A stretch of DNA of 64,000 nucleotides from JAIVJZ01 sp036386515 (GTDB taxonomy: Bacteria; Acidobacteriota; Blastocatellia; Pyrinomonadales; Pyrinomonadaceae): the NCBI GenBank assembly GCA_036386515.1, contig DASVVO010000086.1, positions 37,906 through 101,905 of the forward strand, read 5' to 3'. Both the position numbers and the translations under genes were made by a program. Shown piece by piece: positions 1 to 7,793 of this stretch. The notes below the pieces were generated by a model, which saw only the letters and a list, made by a program, of their open reading frames with translations, searched no databases and was not told where the DNA came from. The stretch's first letter is position 1, and each line of letters opens with the position of its first letter.

Positions 1-88
1 CGCAACTCGAAAAAGAGCGCGCGGCCGGTGGGCGTTGAAAAGCCGCGCCGTTCTGCTCGGTTCGTAATTGTTGCGATGCCTGCTAAGC

Positions 89-1150
89 CTACGCGCGCAG
101 CAGTTTCAGGAGGGCGCGTTCCTCCGGTAGGTATTCGGGCTGCTGGCGTCCGATGCGACGTTCGCGGCGGGGGCGAAATTCGTCGAGCGTGATGCCCTGA
201 CAATAGCGTTCGAGGACGGCCGGGTGGATGTAGCTGGAACGGCAGACGGCCGGAGTGTTGCCGAGGTGTGCGGCCACGGCGCGCACGGCGTGGAGGATGT
301 TGCGCCTGGCCTGTTTGTCGCCTTCCGGCTTGCCGAGGTCGGCGAGTTCGACGGCGCACAGGAGCGTGCCGCCCCAGGTGCGAAAGTCTTTGGCGGAAAA
401 TTCGGGCGCGGTCGCCGTCTTGATGTAGTCGTTCACGTCGCGCGGCTTGATGCAGACGGGGCGTTTGTTGTCCGCGTCCCAGTATTGGAAGAGACGCTTG
501 CCGCGCAGAGATTGAATGTCGCGCATGAGCGTCGCCAACTCTTCGTCTACGAGGATGCGCCGGTGTTTGATGTGATGCTTGCCGACGAAGGAGAAGACGA
601 GGCGGCCGCCGCGCTTGATTTCGAGGTGGCGATTGCGCAGCGTCGTAATGCCGTAGGTGCGATAACGCATGACGCTCTCTTCCGAGCCGACGCGGAAGTA
701 GAGGTCGTTGATCAGGCGCACGATGACGGCGAGCACGCGTTCGCGCGGCAATCCTTCGCGGGCGATGTCTTCGTTGGCGCGGCGGCGCAGGTGTTTGAGT
801 TGTTCGCCGAAGCGTTCGATCTTCGCGTACTTGCGCCGCGCTTGCCGGGCGGCGAAGGCCGGATGATAGATGCGCTGCACGCGACCCGAAGCATCGAGGC
901 CGATGGCTTGCAACTGGCCGCGAACGCCGGGGCAGATGCGTACCTCCGTCCACGCCGGCGGAATGACGAGCGACTTGATGCGCGCGCGCGCGGCCTCGTC
1001 CGCGAGCAGGTTGCCCGCGGCGTCTTCGTAGCGAAAGCCGCTGCGCTTCGTGCCGCGTCGCCGCCACCAGCGGCAGCGTTCGCCGCGCGTCACACTCTCG
1101 ACCGCGCTCCTGCCCGGTTTCTGCTCAACCGAAATTTGCCCGCTTGACAT
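89..1150 (-). CDS. DNA topoisomerase IB
   Basis: Type IB topoisomerase of the poxvirus/bacterial group, which relaxes supercoils through a transient 3'-phosphotyrosyl link. The product is about 353 residues, a usual length for the bacterial form. The N-terminal beta-rich part begins near YEDAAGN (residue 41). The helical catalytic domain shows RYRTYGITTLRNRH, KHHIKHRR and FRTWGGT, which should hold the active-site Arg/Lys residues, and ends with SSYIHP, whose Tyr307 is the expected nucleophile. The frame stays open up to 1246, but the extra 32 residues are low-complexity and unlike the family, so I chose ATG 1150. It is the last gene of a minus-strand run and is separated from the zinc-ribbon gene by a heptamer array. 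Confidence 0.9.
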   Translation of the reverse strand: MSSGQISVEQKPGRSAVESVTRGERCRWWRRRGTKRSGFRYEDAAGNLLADEAARARIKSLVIPPAWTEVRICPGVRGQLQAIGLDASGRVQRIYHPAFAARQARRKYAKIERFGEQLKHLRRRANEDIAREGLPRERVLAVIVRLINDLYFRVGSEESVMRYRTYGITTLRNRHLEIKRGGRLVFSFVGKHHIKHRRILVDEELATLMRDIQSLRGKRLFQYWDADNKRPVCIKPRDVNDYIKTATAPEFSAKDFRTWGGTLLCAVELADLGKPEGDKQARRNILHAVRAVAAHLGNTPAVCRSSYIHPAVLERYCQGITLDEFRPRRERRIGRQQPEYLPEERALLKLLRA

Positions 1151-1244
1151 CACGATAGCCGCCCCCTCGCCCGACGAAAGTTTGAGCCGACATGTTGCGG
1201 CCGCGGGGTCACGAAAATATAACGATGCGGGAGGGGAGGGGGGC

Positions 1245-1329
1245 AAGTTTCAAGTTTCAGGTTTCAAGTTTCAAGTTAAAGAACAAACCACGTTCAGACT
1301 TGAAACTTGAAACCTGAAACTTGAAACCT
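1245..1329. repeat. Inverted heptamer array, TTTCAAG/TTTCAGG family
   Basis: The left arm (about 1247-1277) is a tandem of TTTCAAG and TTTCAGG heptamers. The right arm (about 1298-1329) is the same set inverted, around a 20-bp unique loop. The array begins directly after the stop codon of the upstream zinc-ribbon gene. Confidence 0.9.
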
Positions 1330-2074
1330 ACTTCGCCGTGTGCGCCGTGGTTTGTTGCGGCTGCTCGGCGGGGACGTAGTAGAGGATGCGGTTGCAGTTG
1401 TCGCAGGTGATGATCTCTTCGCCGAGACGCACTTGCGACATGACGTGCGGGCGCAGCGACATGAAACAGGCGGAGCAGGAATTGTTGCGCGCTTCGGCCA
1501 CAGCCACCCCGCCGCGGATGCGCGAGCTGATGCGGTTGTACATCAACGCCATCGGTTTGGGGAGTTCCGCCGCCAGTCGTTCGCGTTCGGCGCGCAGGGC
1601 GGTGAGTTGCTCGGCCTGCGTGCGCGTCTGTTCTTCAAACGCTTTGAGCTTCTGTCCCAACTCGCCGCGCAGTTGCGCGATCTGCGGTTCGTGCTCGCCG
1701 ATCTCTTTCTCCGCGCCCTCCATGGCTTCCATCTGTTCGAGCACTTTGGTTTCGAGTTCGGAGATGTGCTTGCGCGCCGCGTCGGCCTCGCGGATGGCGG
1801 CGGCATATTCCTTCTCATTCGTCGAAGACATCAGCGCGCGGTCGGCGTGTTGAGCTTTGGTGCGGGTCTCCGCGATCTCGGTTTCGAGCCGGGTGTGCTC
1901 GGAGCGCGCGCCGTCGCGGCGGGTTTCGATGGCGCGAAATTCAAAGGCGCGCTGCTCGAATTCCCTTTCGATCTCAGCGCGCCTCTCTGGAATGGCGTTC
2001 AACTCGGCTTCTAGCCTTCTGATATTTGTGTCCGTATGCTGCAACGCAATTAACTGTGCTAACTCCGCTTTCAC
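1328..2074 (-). CDS. Coiled-coil C4-type zinc-ribbon protein (COG1579 family)
   Basis: Protein of about 248 residues: a long Glu/Arg/Ala-rich antiparallel coiled coil over roughly residues 5-175, followed by a zinc ribbon with two Cys pairs, CSAC (Cys200/Cys203) and CDNC (Cys224/Cys227). This is the COG1579/DUF164 layout, whose members are thought to bind nucleic acid or partner proteins; the function here is not established. The frame is open to a TTG at 2092. A GGAGGG sequence lies ten bases before GTG 2074, and the resulting N-terminus (MKAELAQLIALQ) fits the family, so I prefer GTG 2074. No ATG start is available. Confidence 0.85.
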   Translation of the reverse strand: MKAELAQLIALQHTDTNIRRLEAELNAIPERRAEIEREFEQRAFEFRAIETRRDGARSEHTRLETEIAETRTKAQHADRALMSSTNEKEYAAAIREADAARKHISELETKVLEQMEAMEGAEKEIGEHEPQIAQLRGELGQKLKAFEEQTRTQAEQLTALRAERERLAAELPKPMALMYNRISSRIRGGVAVAEARNNSCSACFMSLRPHVMSQVRLGEEIITCDNCNRILYYVPAEQPQQTTAHTAK

Positions 2075-2185
2075 TTCGGGTATTCCCTCCAAATATCTGG
2101 CAACTTAGTGTTCCGCTCTCTCGCTTCGCCTTAAACACGAATCATCGCACAACCTCAATGACAGTGACAAGCGACGGGAGAAAAC

Positions 2186-2263
2186 GGTGACAGGTGACAG
2201 GTGACAGGTGACGGGACAAAGAGAGGTCTTCTTCCTGTCACCTGTCACCTGTCACCTGTCACT
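2186..2263. repeat. Inverted heptamer array, GGTGACA family
   Basis: GGTGACA/GGTGACG heptamers at about 2186-2215, a 20-bp loop, then the inverted copies TGTCACC to about 2263. The right arm includes the stop codon and last codons of the quinone oxidoreductase gene that ends at 2245. Confidence 0.9.
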
Positions 2264-3249
2264 TTCAACACTATCTTGCCGAAGGTTTCGTTCGATTCGA
2301 GGCGTCGGTGCGCGGCGCGGATGTCGCGGAGCGCGAACACGCTGTCGATGACGGGACGGAGCGCGCCGCGCGCCAGAAGCGGCGAGACGTGCGCGGCGAA
2401 GAGACGCGTGGCGCGCGCCTTCTCCTCCGTCGAGCGGGCGCGCAAGACCGTGCCCACGAGGCGCAAGCGTTTGCCCATCACCTGCCGGAAGTCGAGCGGC
2501 GCGCTCGTTCCCGCCATCGTGCCGACGAGCAGCAGGCGGCCGCGCGGGGCGAGCGCGTCGAGATTGGCGGCAAGGTAACTCGCGCCGACGAGATCGAGTA
2601 TCACGTCCACGCCCGCGCCGTTCGTCCAGGCCTTCGCCGCGTCGGCAAACGCCTGCGGGTCGGCTCCGACGACGCACGCCTCGTCGAGACCATAGGCGCG
2701 GGCGCGTTCGAGTTTGTCGGCCGTGCGACGCGCCGTGCCGAGAGTTTGCGCTCCGGCGGCGCGCGCGAGTTGGATGGCGGCGAGGCCGACGCCGGAGCCT
2801 GCGGCGTGGACGATGATGCGCTCGCCCATCGCCAGATTCCCTTGCGTGAACAGCGCGTCGTGCGCCGTGATGAACGCTTCCGGCACGGCCGCCGCCTCTT
2901 CCCAACTGAGATTCGCGGGAATTTCCGCGAGCGTGTTTTCGGGCACCACCACGTATTCGGCCTGCGCCCCGCCGCCCGTGATGCCGTACACGCGTTGCCC
3001 GGCGTGCCACCTCCGCCGCGCGTCCGCCCCCACGGCCTCGACCTCGCCCGCGAACTCCAACCCCGGAATATCCGCGGGCGCGCCGGGCGGCGCGGGATAA
3101 ACTCCGCGCCGCTGCAACAGGTCGGCGCGATTCAACGCCGCCGCGCGCACACGCACGCGCACGCGGTCGCCCGCCGCCTCCGGCCGTTCGACCTCCACCA
3201 CTTCCAGCCCTTCAACCCCGCCGTGAGAGACGATTCTGACTGCCTGCAT
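2245..3249 (-). CDS. NAD(P)H quinone oxidoreductase, PIG3 family
   Basis: Medium-chain dehydrogenase/reductase of about 334 residues without the catalytic zinc ligands. It resembles the PIG3-type quinone oxidoreductases, which reduce quinones with NADPH. Family signatures are LNRADLLQRRGVYPAPPG near residue 40, the GroES-like beta domain, and the nucleotide-binding loop AAGSGVGLAAIQLA. ATG 3249 (MQAVRI) matches the family N-terminus; the upstream extension in frame is encoded by a heptamer array and is discounted. The C-terminal residues KVTGDR and the stop lie in another heptamer array. It is divergent from the lipid kinase at 3381. Confidence 0.9.
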   Translation of the reverse strand: MQAVRIVSHGGVEGLEVVEVERPEAAGDRVRVRVRAAALNRADLLQRRGVYPAPPGAPADIPGLEFAGEVEAVGADARRRWHAGQRVYGITGGGAQAEYVVVPENTLAEIPANLSWEEAAAVPEAFITAHDALFTQGNLAMGERIIVHAAGSGVGLAAIQLARAAGAQTLGTARRTADKLERARAYGLDEACVVGADPQAFADAAKAWTNGAGVDVILDLVGASYLAANLDALAPRGRLLLVGTMAGTSAPLDFRQVMGKRLRLVGTVLRARSTEEKARATRLFAAHVSPLLARGALRPVIDSVFALRDIRAAHRRLESNETFGKIVLKVTGDR

Positions 3250-3371
3250 GATGGTGATGGTAAATGGTGAAGGGTGAATGGTAAATGGTAAATGGCGTGC
3301 GAAGGGTTGGCCGGGAAAGTTTATCGCCACGGGCGGTTTTCACTATTCACCGTTTACCATTTACCATTCAC
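3250..3371. repeat. Inverted heptamer array, ATGGTAA family
   Basis: Heptamers ATGGTAA, ATGGTGA and AGGGTGA at 3250-3295, then inverted TTACCAT units at 3343-3371, around a 47-bp loop. It fills the space between two divergent genes, so any promoters for both must lie within or overlap it. Confidence 0.9.
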
Positions 3372-3380
3372 GGATTAAGC

Positions 3381-4391
3381 ATGACTCAACCGGCCGAGAC
3401 ATTTGTTGTCGTCAACTACAACGCGGCGCGTGCGCGCGTCGCGTGGTTGCAGGTCGGGCGCGCGCTCAAAGAGAGCGGCGTGCGCTTCGACGCACACGAG
3501 GCCAAAGAGGCGGGCGACGCGCAAAGCTCCGCGCGCGAGGCTCTGCGCGCGGGCTACCGGACGATCGCCGTGGTCGGCGGCGACGGCACGCTCGGCGAAG
3601 TGGTGTCGGGATTCTTTGAACCGGAAGGCGTCTCCGCCGCTGTGGGCACGATGGCGGCGAACCCTCCCGCGCGCATCAACGACGAAGCCGCGCTTGCCGT
3701 CCTGCCCGCGGGCACGGGCAACGATTTCGCGCGCGGCCTGGCAGGCGAACGCGCCTCGCTCGAACGCTGGCTCGCGCGTTTGATCAAACACACGCGCCGC
3801 GATGCGCGAGCGGCGACAACGATGTCAACGCGCGCCGTTGACGTATTGCGCGGGACGATCGGAGACGCGGCGCGCCCCTTCTTCTGTCTGAACGCGGCGA
3901 CGCTCGGCATCGGCGCGGAGGTCGCGGGGCGGGTGGCGGCGCAAGGCGGCCTAGTGCGGCAATGTCCGGGCGAGGCGCGCTTCGCGCTCGCGGCCGTGCA
4001 AGCCCTCGCGCGCTGGCGTGCGCGCCGCATCTCGGTGCGGGTGGACGACGCGGAGGCGTTCGAGTGCGCGACGAATCTGGTCGCCATCGCCAACAGTCCC
4101 TACGCGGGCGGCGGCATGATGTTCTCACCGGAAGCGCGCACGGACGACGGCCTGCTCGATGTCGTCACCGCCTCCCGCCTCTCGCGCCGCGCGCTCGTCC
4201 GCGAGATGACGCGCATTCACAGCGGCGGCCACATCAAGAACCCGCGCGTCCGCATCACGCGCGGCGAACGCGTCCGCGTCGAACACCGCACGCCCGCCGA
4301 CGCGCTCGCCATCGAAGCCGACGGCGACCTGCGCGGCCACACGCCCCTCGAATTCCGCGTCCTCGCGGGCGCGCTCAAAGTGGTTTACTGA
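3381..4391 (+). CDS. Diacylglycerol/lipid kinase family protein
   Basis: Lipid kinase of the DagK/YegS group, about 336 residues, expected to phosphorylate a lipid hydroxyl with ATP at the membrane face. The nucleotide-binding motif VVGGDGTLGEV sits near residues 63-73 and is followed by LPAGTGNDFARGL, both diagnostic of the DAGK catalytic fold. The C-terminal beta-sandwich ends in EADGDLRGHTPLEFRVL, as usual. ATG 3381 is placed by homology (MTQPAETFVVVNYNAA); longer in-frame starts are encoded by the heptamer array. The substrate (diacylglycerol or another lipid) cannot be told from sequence. Confidence 0.88.
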   Translation: MTQPAETFVVVNYNAARARVAWLQVGRALKESGVRFDAHEAKEAGDAQSSAREALRAGYRTIAVVGGDGTLGEVVSGFFEPEGVSAAVGTMAANPPARINDEAALAVLPAGTGNDFARGLAGERASLERWLARLIKHTRRDARAATTMSTRAVDVLRGTIGDAARPFFCLNAATLGIGAEVAGRVAAQGGLVRQCPGEARFALAAVQALARWRARRISVRVDDAEAFECATNLVAIANSPYAGGGMMFSPEARTDDGLLDVVTASRLSRRALVREMTRIHSGGHIKNPRVRITRGERVRVEHRTPADALAIEADGDLRGHTPLEFRVLAGALKVVY

Positions 4392-4392
4392 A

Positions 4393-4579
4393 GAAGTTTC
4401 AAGTTTCAGGTTTCAAGAAGGGTTTCAAGTTTCAGGTTTCAAGTTTCAAGACTGAACATTCTCCGGCCTTTAATTTGAAACCTGAAATCTGAAATTTGAA
4501 ACTTGAAACTCTTTCAGACTTGAAACCTGAAACCTGAAACTTGAAACTCTTTCAAATTTGAAATTTCAAATTTGAAATC
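4393..4579. repeat. Inverted heptamer array, TTTCAAG family (long)
   Basis: Two left-arm runs of TTTCAAG/TTTCAGG, a short loop, then two right-arm runs of inverted TTGAAAC/CTGAAAC units with a more degenerate TTTGAAA stretch at the end. It lies between convergent genes (lipid kinase and rpiB) and abuts the rpiB stop codon. Confidence 0.88.
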
Positions 4580-5038
4580 TTATGAGAGCGTCTCGCGGCG
4601 TTCGATGTCGAGGACTTTGTCGAGGCGGCGTCGGTGGCGCGGTTCGCCGTTGAAGCGCGCGCCGACGAAGGCGCGCACGATCTCGGTCGCCACTTCAATG
4701 CCGACGACGCGCGCGCCGAGACAGAGGACGTTGCAGTCGTCGTGCTCGCGCGACTGGCGCGCCGAGTAGGTGTCGCCGCACAGGGCGGCGCGCACGCCGC
4801 GCAGTTTGTTGGCCGCCACCGCTGCGCCGACGCCGCTCCCGCAGATGATGATGCCGCACTCGGCGGCGCGGTCGCGCACGGCCTCGCCCACGCGCACGGC
4901 GTAGTCGGGATAGTCGTCCGGTAGCGCGCCGTCGTGCGTGCCGAAGTCCACGATCTCGTGTCCCGCGCCGTCGAGGATTTCGATGATGTGTTCGTTGAGC
5001 GGATAGCCGCCGTGATCCGCGCCGATGGCGATCCTCAT
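4580..5038 (-). CDS. rpiB: Ribose-5-phosphate isomerase B
   Basis: Interconverts ribose 5-phosphate and ribulose 5-phosphate in the non-oxidative pentose phosphate pathway. The protein has 152 residues, typical for RpiB. It shows the N-terminal IAIGADHGGY motif, the phosphate-binding GSGVG loop (67-71), and both catalytic residues in the E. coli positions: Cys66 (IIICGSG) and His99 (SREHDD). The gene follows tkt with a 25-bp gap, so the two pentose phosphate genes almost certainly share a transcript. ATG 5038 gives the exact family N-terminus. Its 3' end meets a heptamer array. Confidence 0.96.
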   Translation of the reverse strand: MRIAIGADHGGYPLNEHIIEILDGAGHEIVDFGTHDGALPDDYPDYAVRVGEAVRDRAAECGIIICGSGVGAAVAANKLRGVRAALCGDTYSARQSREHDDCNVLCLGARVVGIEVATEIVRAFVGARFNGEPRHRRRLDKVLDIERRETLS

Positions 5039-5063
5039 GCCTGTTTCACCCGTCGCCTTGCGT

Positions 5064-7121
5064 CTACTGGCGCGCCAGCACGGCGCGGGCGCGCGCCACA
5101 ACGTTTTCGACGTTGAAGCCGAGGTTGCGGAGCGCAACGTCGCCGGGGGCTGACGCGCCGAAGCGGTCGAGGCACACGCAGTCGCCCGCGAGTCCCGTGT
5201 AGCGCGCCCAACCGAGGCTCGCGCCCGCTTCGACGGCGAGGCGCGCCGTGACGCCTCGCGGCAAAACCTCTTGTCGATAGCTCGCCTCTTGCGCCTCGAA
5301 CAATTCGCAGCAGGGCATCGAAACGACGCGCACGCCCGTGCCGTCCTTCTGTAACTCCGCGCGCGCGTCGAGCGCGAGCGAGACTTCCGAGCCGGTGGCG
5401 ATGATGATGAGTTGCGGCGTCGCGACGCTGCGGCCGTCGGCATCGGTCGCTTCGGCGAGAATGTACGCGCCGCGCCGCGCGCCTTCGGCCGGTCGGTAAA
5501 GTTTCTGATCGAGCGTGGGCACTTTCTGTCGCGTGAGAATGAGCGCGGTCGGCGCGTGGCGGCGTTCGATGGCGATGCGCCAAGCCTCGCGCGTCTCGTG
5601 CGGGTCGGCGGGGCGTATCACGTAGAGATTGGGGATGGCGCGCAAGCCCGCGAGGTGTTCGATGGGCTGGTGCGTCGGGCCGTCTTCGCCGAGGCCGATT
5701 GAGTCGTGCGTGAAGACGTAGACGACCTGCACTTCCGAGAGCGCGGCGAGGCGGATGGCGGGCTTCATGTAATCGGAGAAGGTGAGGAACGTGCCGCCGT
5801 AGGGGATGAGGCCGCCGTTGAGGCTGATGCCCGTCAGCGTTGCGCCCATGGCGTGTTCGCGCACGCCGAAATGAAGGATGCGGCCGTCGTATGACGCGGG
5901 CTGAAAACTGCCGCCCTCTTTGATGTCGGTGTTGTTGGAGACGCCGAGGTCGGCCGAGCCGCCAATGAGCGCGGGGAGCGCGCCCGCGAGCGCGTTGATG
6001 ACTTCGCCCGAAGCGACGCGCGTCGCCATCGGTTTCGCGTCGGCGAACGTCGGCAACTTGTCCGCCCAACCGGCGGGCAGTTCATTCGTCATCAGATCGC
6101 GCCACGCTCGACCCTCGTCGGCGTGCGTCTCCGCGTAGCGCGCGACGAGCGCGTCCCATTCGGCTTCCGCCTGCGCGCCGCGTTCGACGGCCGCGCGGAA
6201 ATGCGCGAGCGCGTCCGCGGGCAGGTGAAACTCCCCAGCGTCCTCCGGCCAGCCTAAAGCGCGCTTCGTTTCTTTCACGGCCTCCGCGCCGGGGGCGTCC
6301 GAGTGAGCCTTGCGCGTGCCGGCGGCGGGCATGCCGTAGCCGATGACGGTCTTGACGGAAATGAGCGACGGCCGCTCCGTCTCGGCCTGCGCCGCGCGAA
6401 TGGCGCGTTCGATGGCGTCGAGATCGTTGCCGTCTTCCACTGTCACGGTGTGCCAGCCGTAAGACTCGAAACGCCGCGGCACGTCTTCGGTGAAGGCGAG
6501 CGAGGTGAAGCCTTCGATGGTGACGCGGTTGTCGTCGTAGAGATAGATGAGCTTGCCGAGTTTGAGATGACCGGCGAGCGAGGCGGCTTCCGCGGCGACG
6601 CCTTCCATCAAGTCGCCGTCGGAGACGATCGAGTAGACGTAATGATCGATCAAGGGCAGCCCGTCGCGGTTGAACTTCGCCGCGAGGTGCGCCGCGCCCA
6701 TCGCCATCCCGACGCCGTTGGCGAAGCCCTGGCCGAGCGGCCCCGTCGTGATCTCGACGCCGGGCGTGAGCACGTTTTCCGGGTGCCCCGCCGTTTTCGA
6801 CCCCCACTGGCGGAACTTCTTCAACTCTTCGAGCGGCAGATCGTAGCCCGTCAAATGCAACAGCGAATAGACGAGCATCGAGCCGTGCCCGGCCGAGAGC
6901 AGGAAGCGGTCGCGGTTCTGCCATTTCGGGTTCTGCGGATTGTGACGTAGAAAACGCGTCCACAAAACGTAGGCCATCGGGGCTGCGCCGAGCGGCAGGC
7001 CGGGGTGGCCGCTCTCGGCGCGCTGCACGGCGTCGAGCGAGAGCGTGCGAATCGTGTTGATGCAAAGCTGGTCGAGTTGCGAATCGGGCGGCGTGGCGGT
7101 TGGACGTGTTGACGCGCTCAT
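5064..7121 (-). CDS. tkt: Transketolase
   Basis: Thiamine-diphosphate enzyme that moves two-carbon units between sugar phosphates. The product is 685 residues, the usual full length. The N-terminal ThDP domain has SGHPGLPLGAAPMAY and the metal-binding stretch SIVSDGDLMEGVAAEA. The pyrimidine domain has the catalytic Glu in GVREHAMG and a DSIGLGEDGPTHQP segment. The C-terminal domain begins around the GSEVSLAL motif. It is followed by rpiB after 25 bp. The start at ATG 7121 leaves a short, variable N-terminus before LDQLCINTIR. Confidence 0.97.
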   Translation of the reverse strand: MSASTRPTATPPDSQLDQLCINTIRTLSLDAVQRAESGHPGLPLGAAPMAYVLWTRFLRHNPQNPKWQNRDRFLLSAGHGSMLVYSLLHLTGYDLPLEELKKFRQWGSKTAGHPENVLTPGVEITTGPLGQGFANGVGMAMGAAHLAAKFNRDGLPLIDHYVYSIVSDGDLMEGVAAEAASLAGHLKLGKLIYLYDDNRVTIEGFTSLAFTEDVPRRFESYGWHTVTVEDGNDLDAIERAIRAAQAETERPSLISVKTVIGYGMPAAGTRKAHSDAPGAEAVKETKRALGWPEDAGEFHLPADALAHFRAAVERGAQAEAEWDALVARYAETHADEGRAWRDLMTNELPAGWADKLPTFADAKPMATRVASGEVINALAGALPALIGGSADLGVSNNTDIKEGGSFQPASYDGRILHFGVREHAMGATLTGISLNGGLIPYGGTFLTFSDYMKPAIRLAALSEVQVVYVFTHDSIGLGEDGPTHQPIEHLAGLRAIPNLYVIRPADPHETREAWRIAIERRHAPTALILTRQKVPTLDQKLYRPAEGARRGAYILAEATDADGRSVATPQLIIIATGSEVSLALDARAELQKDGTGVRVVSMPCCELFEAQEASYRQEVLPRGVTARLAVEAGASLGWARYTGLAGDCVCLDRFGASAPGDVALRNLGFNVENVVARARAVLARQ

Positions 7122-7258
7122 AATCGGGAAGTTTCCTCGCTTCTGGGTTCAAATATGAATGACTAGCGGTTGCCTGAGATTCTAGCGCAAGGGAGCGCGC
7201 GACGGCGACCCGACCGGGGCGCGCGTAGGAGGGGCGTCGGCGGTTTCCGCCGCCCCGC

Positions 7259-7702
7259 TCACTGGGCGCGATTCTTCAGAAAATGTTCGACGACGAAGAT
7301 GATGTCTTCGCCGAAGTATTGATTGACCGTCTTGAGGGCGCGAAAGGTTTTGCGGCGGCTGACGTTGTGCGCCGTCTCGGTGTCGGCGACGAAGTTGAAG
7401 ACGCAATCGCGCAGCAGTTCGAGTTCGCGCAGCAGGTCGATGAGCGAGTAGCCTTCGATGGAGCGCGTGTAGCCGTGCTGGCTGGCGGCGCGCGCGGTGG
7501 CGAAGTCGGGCACGTCGTCTTGCCTGAGGAGCGTGCAGAGTTCTTCGAGCATCTGCGGGACGTGATCGACGATCTGCGTCGTCGTCAAACGGTCGTCCGA
7601 GCGCATGTGCGCGTCGTTACGCACGCACCGCACCCAGTCGAGCGTGATGTCGTCAATGCTGTTTTGGAACGCTTCGCACAGCGCGTCCGGCTCATCGGTC
7701 AT
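7259..7702 (-). CDS. Orphan RsbRD N-terminal-like sensory protein
   Basis: A 147-residue, all-helical, cytosolic protein. The pattern of a long first helix, VDHVPQMLEELCTLLR, a conserved ASQHGYTRSIEGYSLIDLLRELELLRDC stretch and a C-terminal helix resembles the RsbRD N-terminal domain found at the front of stress-sensing RsbR proteins and some histidine kinases. Here it stands alone: no STAS or kinase domain follows. It may act as a separate sensor or adaptor (inference). ATG 7702 is preceded by GGCGG. An upstream hairpin at 7726-7757 separates it from the subtilase, so it may need its own promoter or readthrough. Confidence 0.65.
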   Translation of the reverse strand: MTDEPDALCEAFQNSIDDITLDWVRCVRNDAHMRSDDRLTTTQIVDHVPQMLEELCTLLRQDDVPDFATARAASQHGYTRSIEGYSLIDLLRELELLRDCVFNFVADTETAHNVSRRKTFRALKTVNQYFGEDIIFVVEHFLKNRAQ

Positions 7703-7721
7703 GAATTTTCGCCGCCTTAAC

Positions 7722-7757
7722 TAAAAGCCCCTTCGACCGGGGAGGGTCAAAGGGGCT
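7722..7757 (-). terminator. Rho-independent terminator of the subtilase gene
   Basis: On the minus strand a 13-base stem, AGCCCCTTTGACC paired with GGTCGAAGGGGCT (one mismatch) around a 6-nt loop, is followed by TTTTAG. It lies 37 bp past the stop of the S8 peptidase gene. Confidence 0.8.
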
Positions 7758-7793
7758 GGTGGAGTGTCGCCGTTCAGAATAGCCGTCTCCGTG

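Noticed and set aside
1..88. Sequence at the left edge
   Set aside because: Too short to assign; I see no conserved motif.
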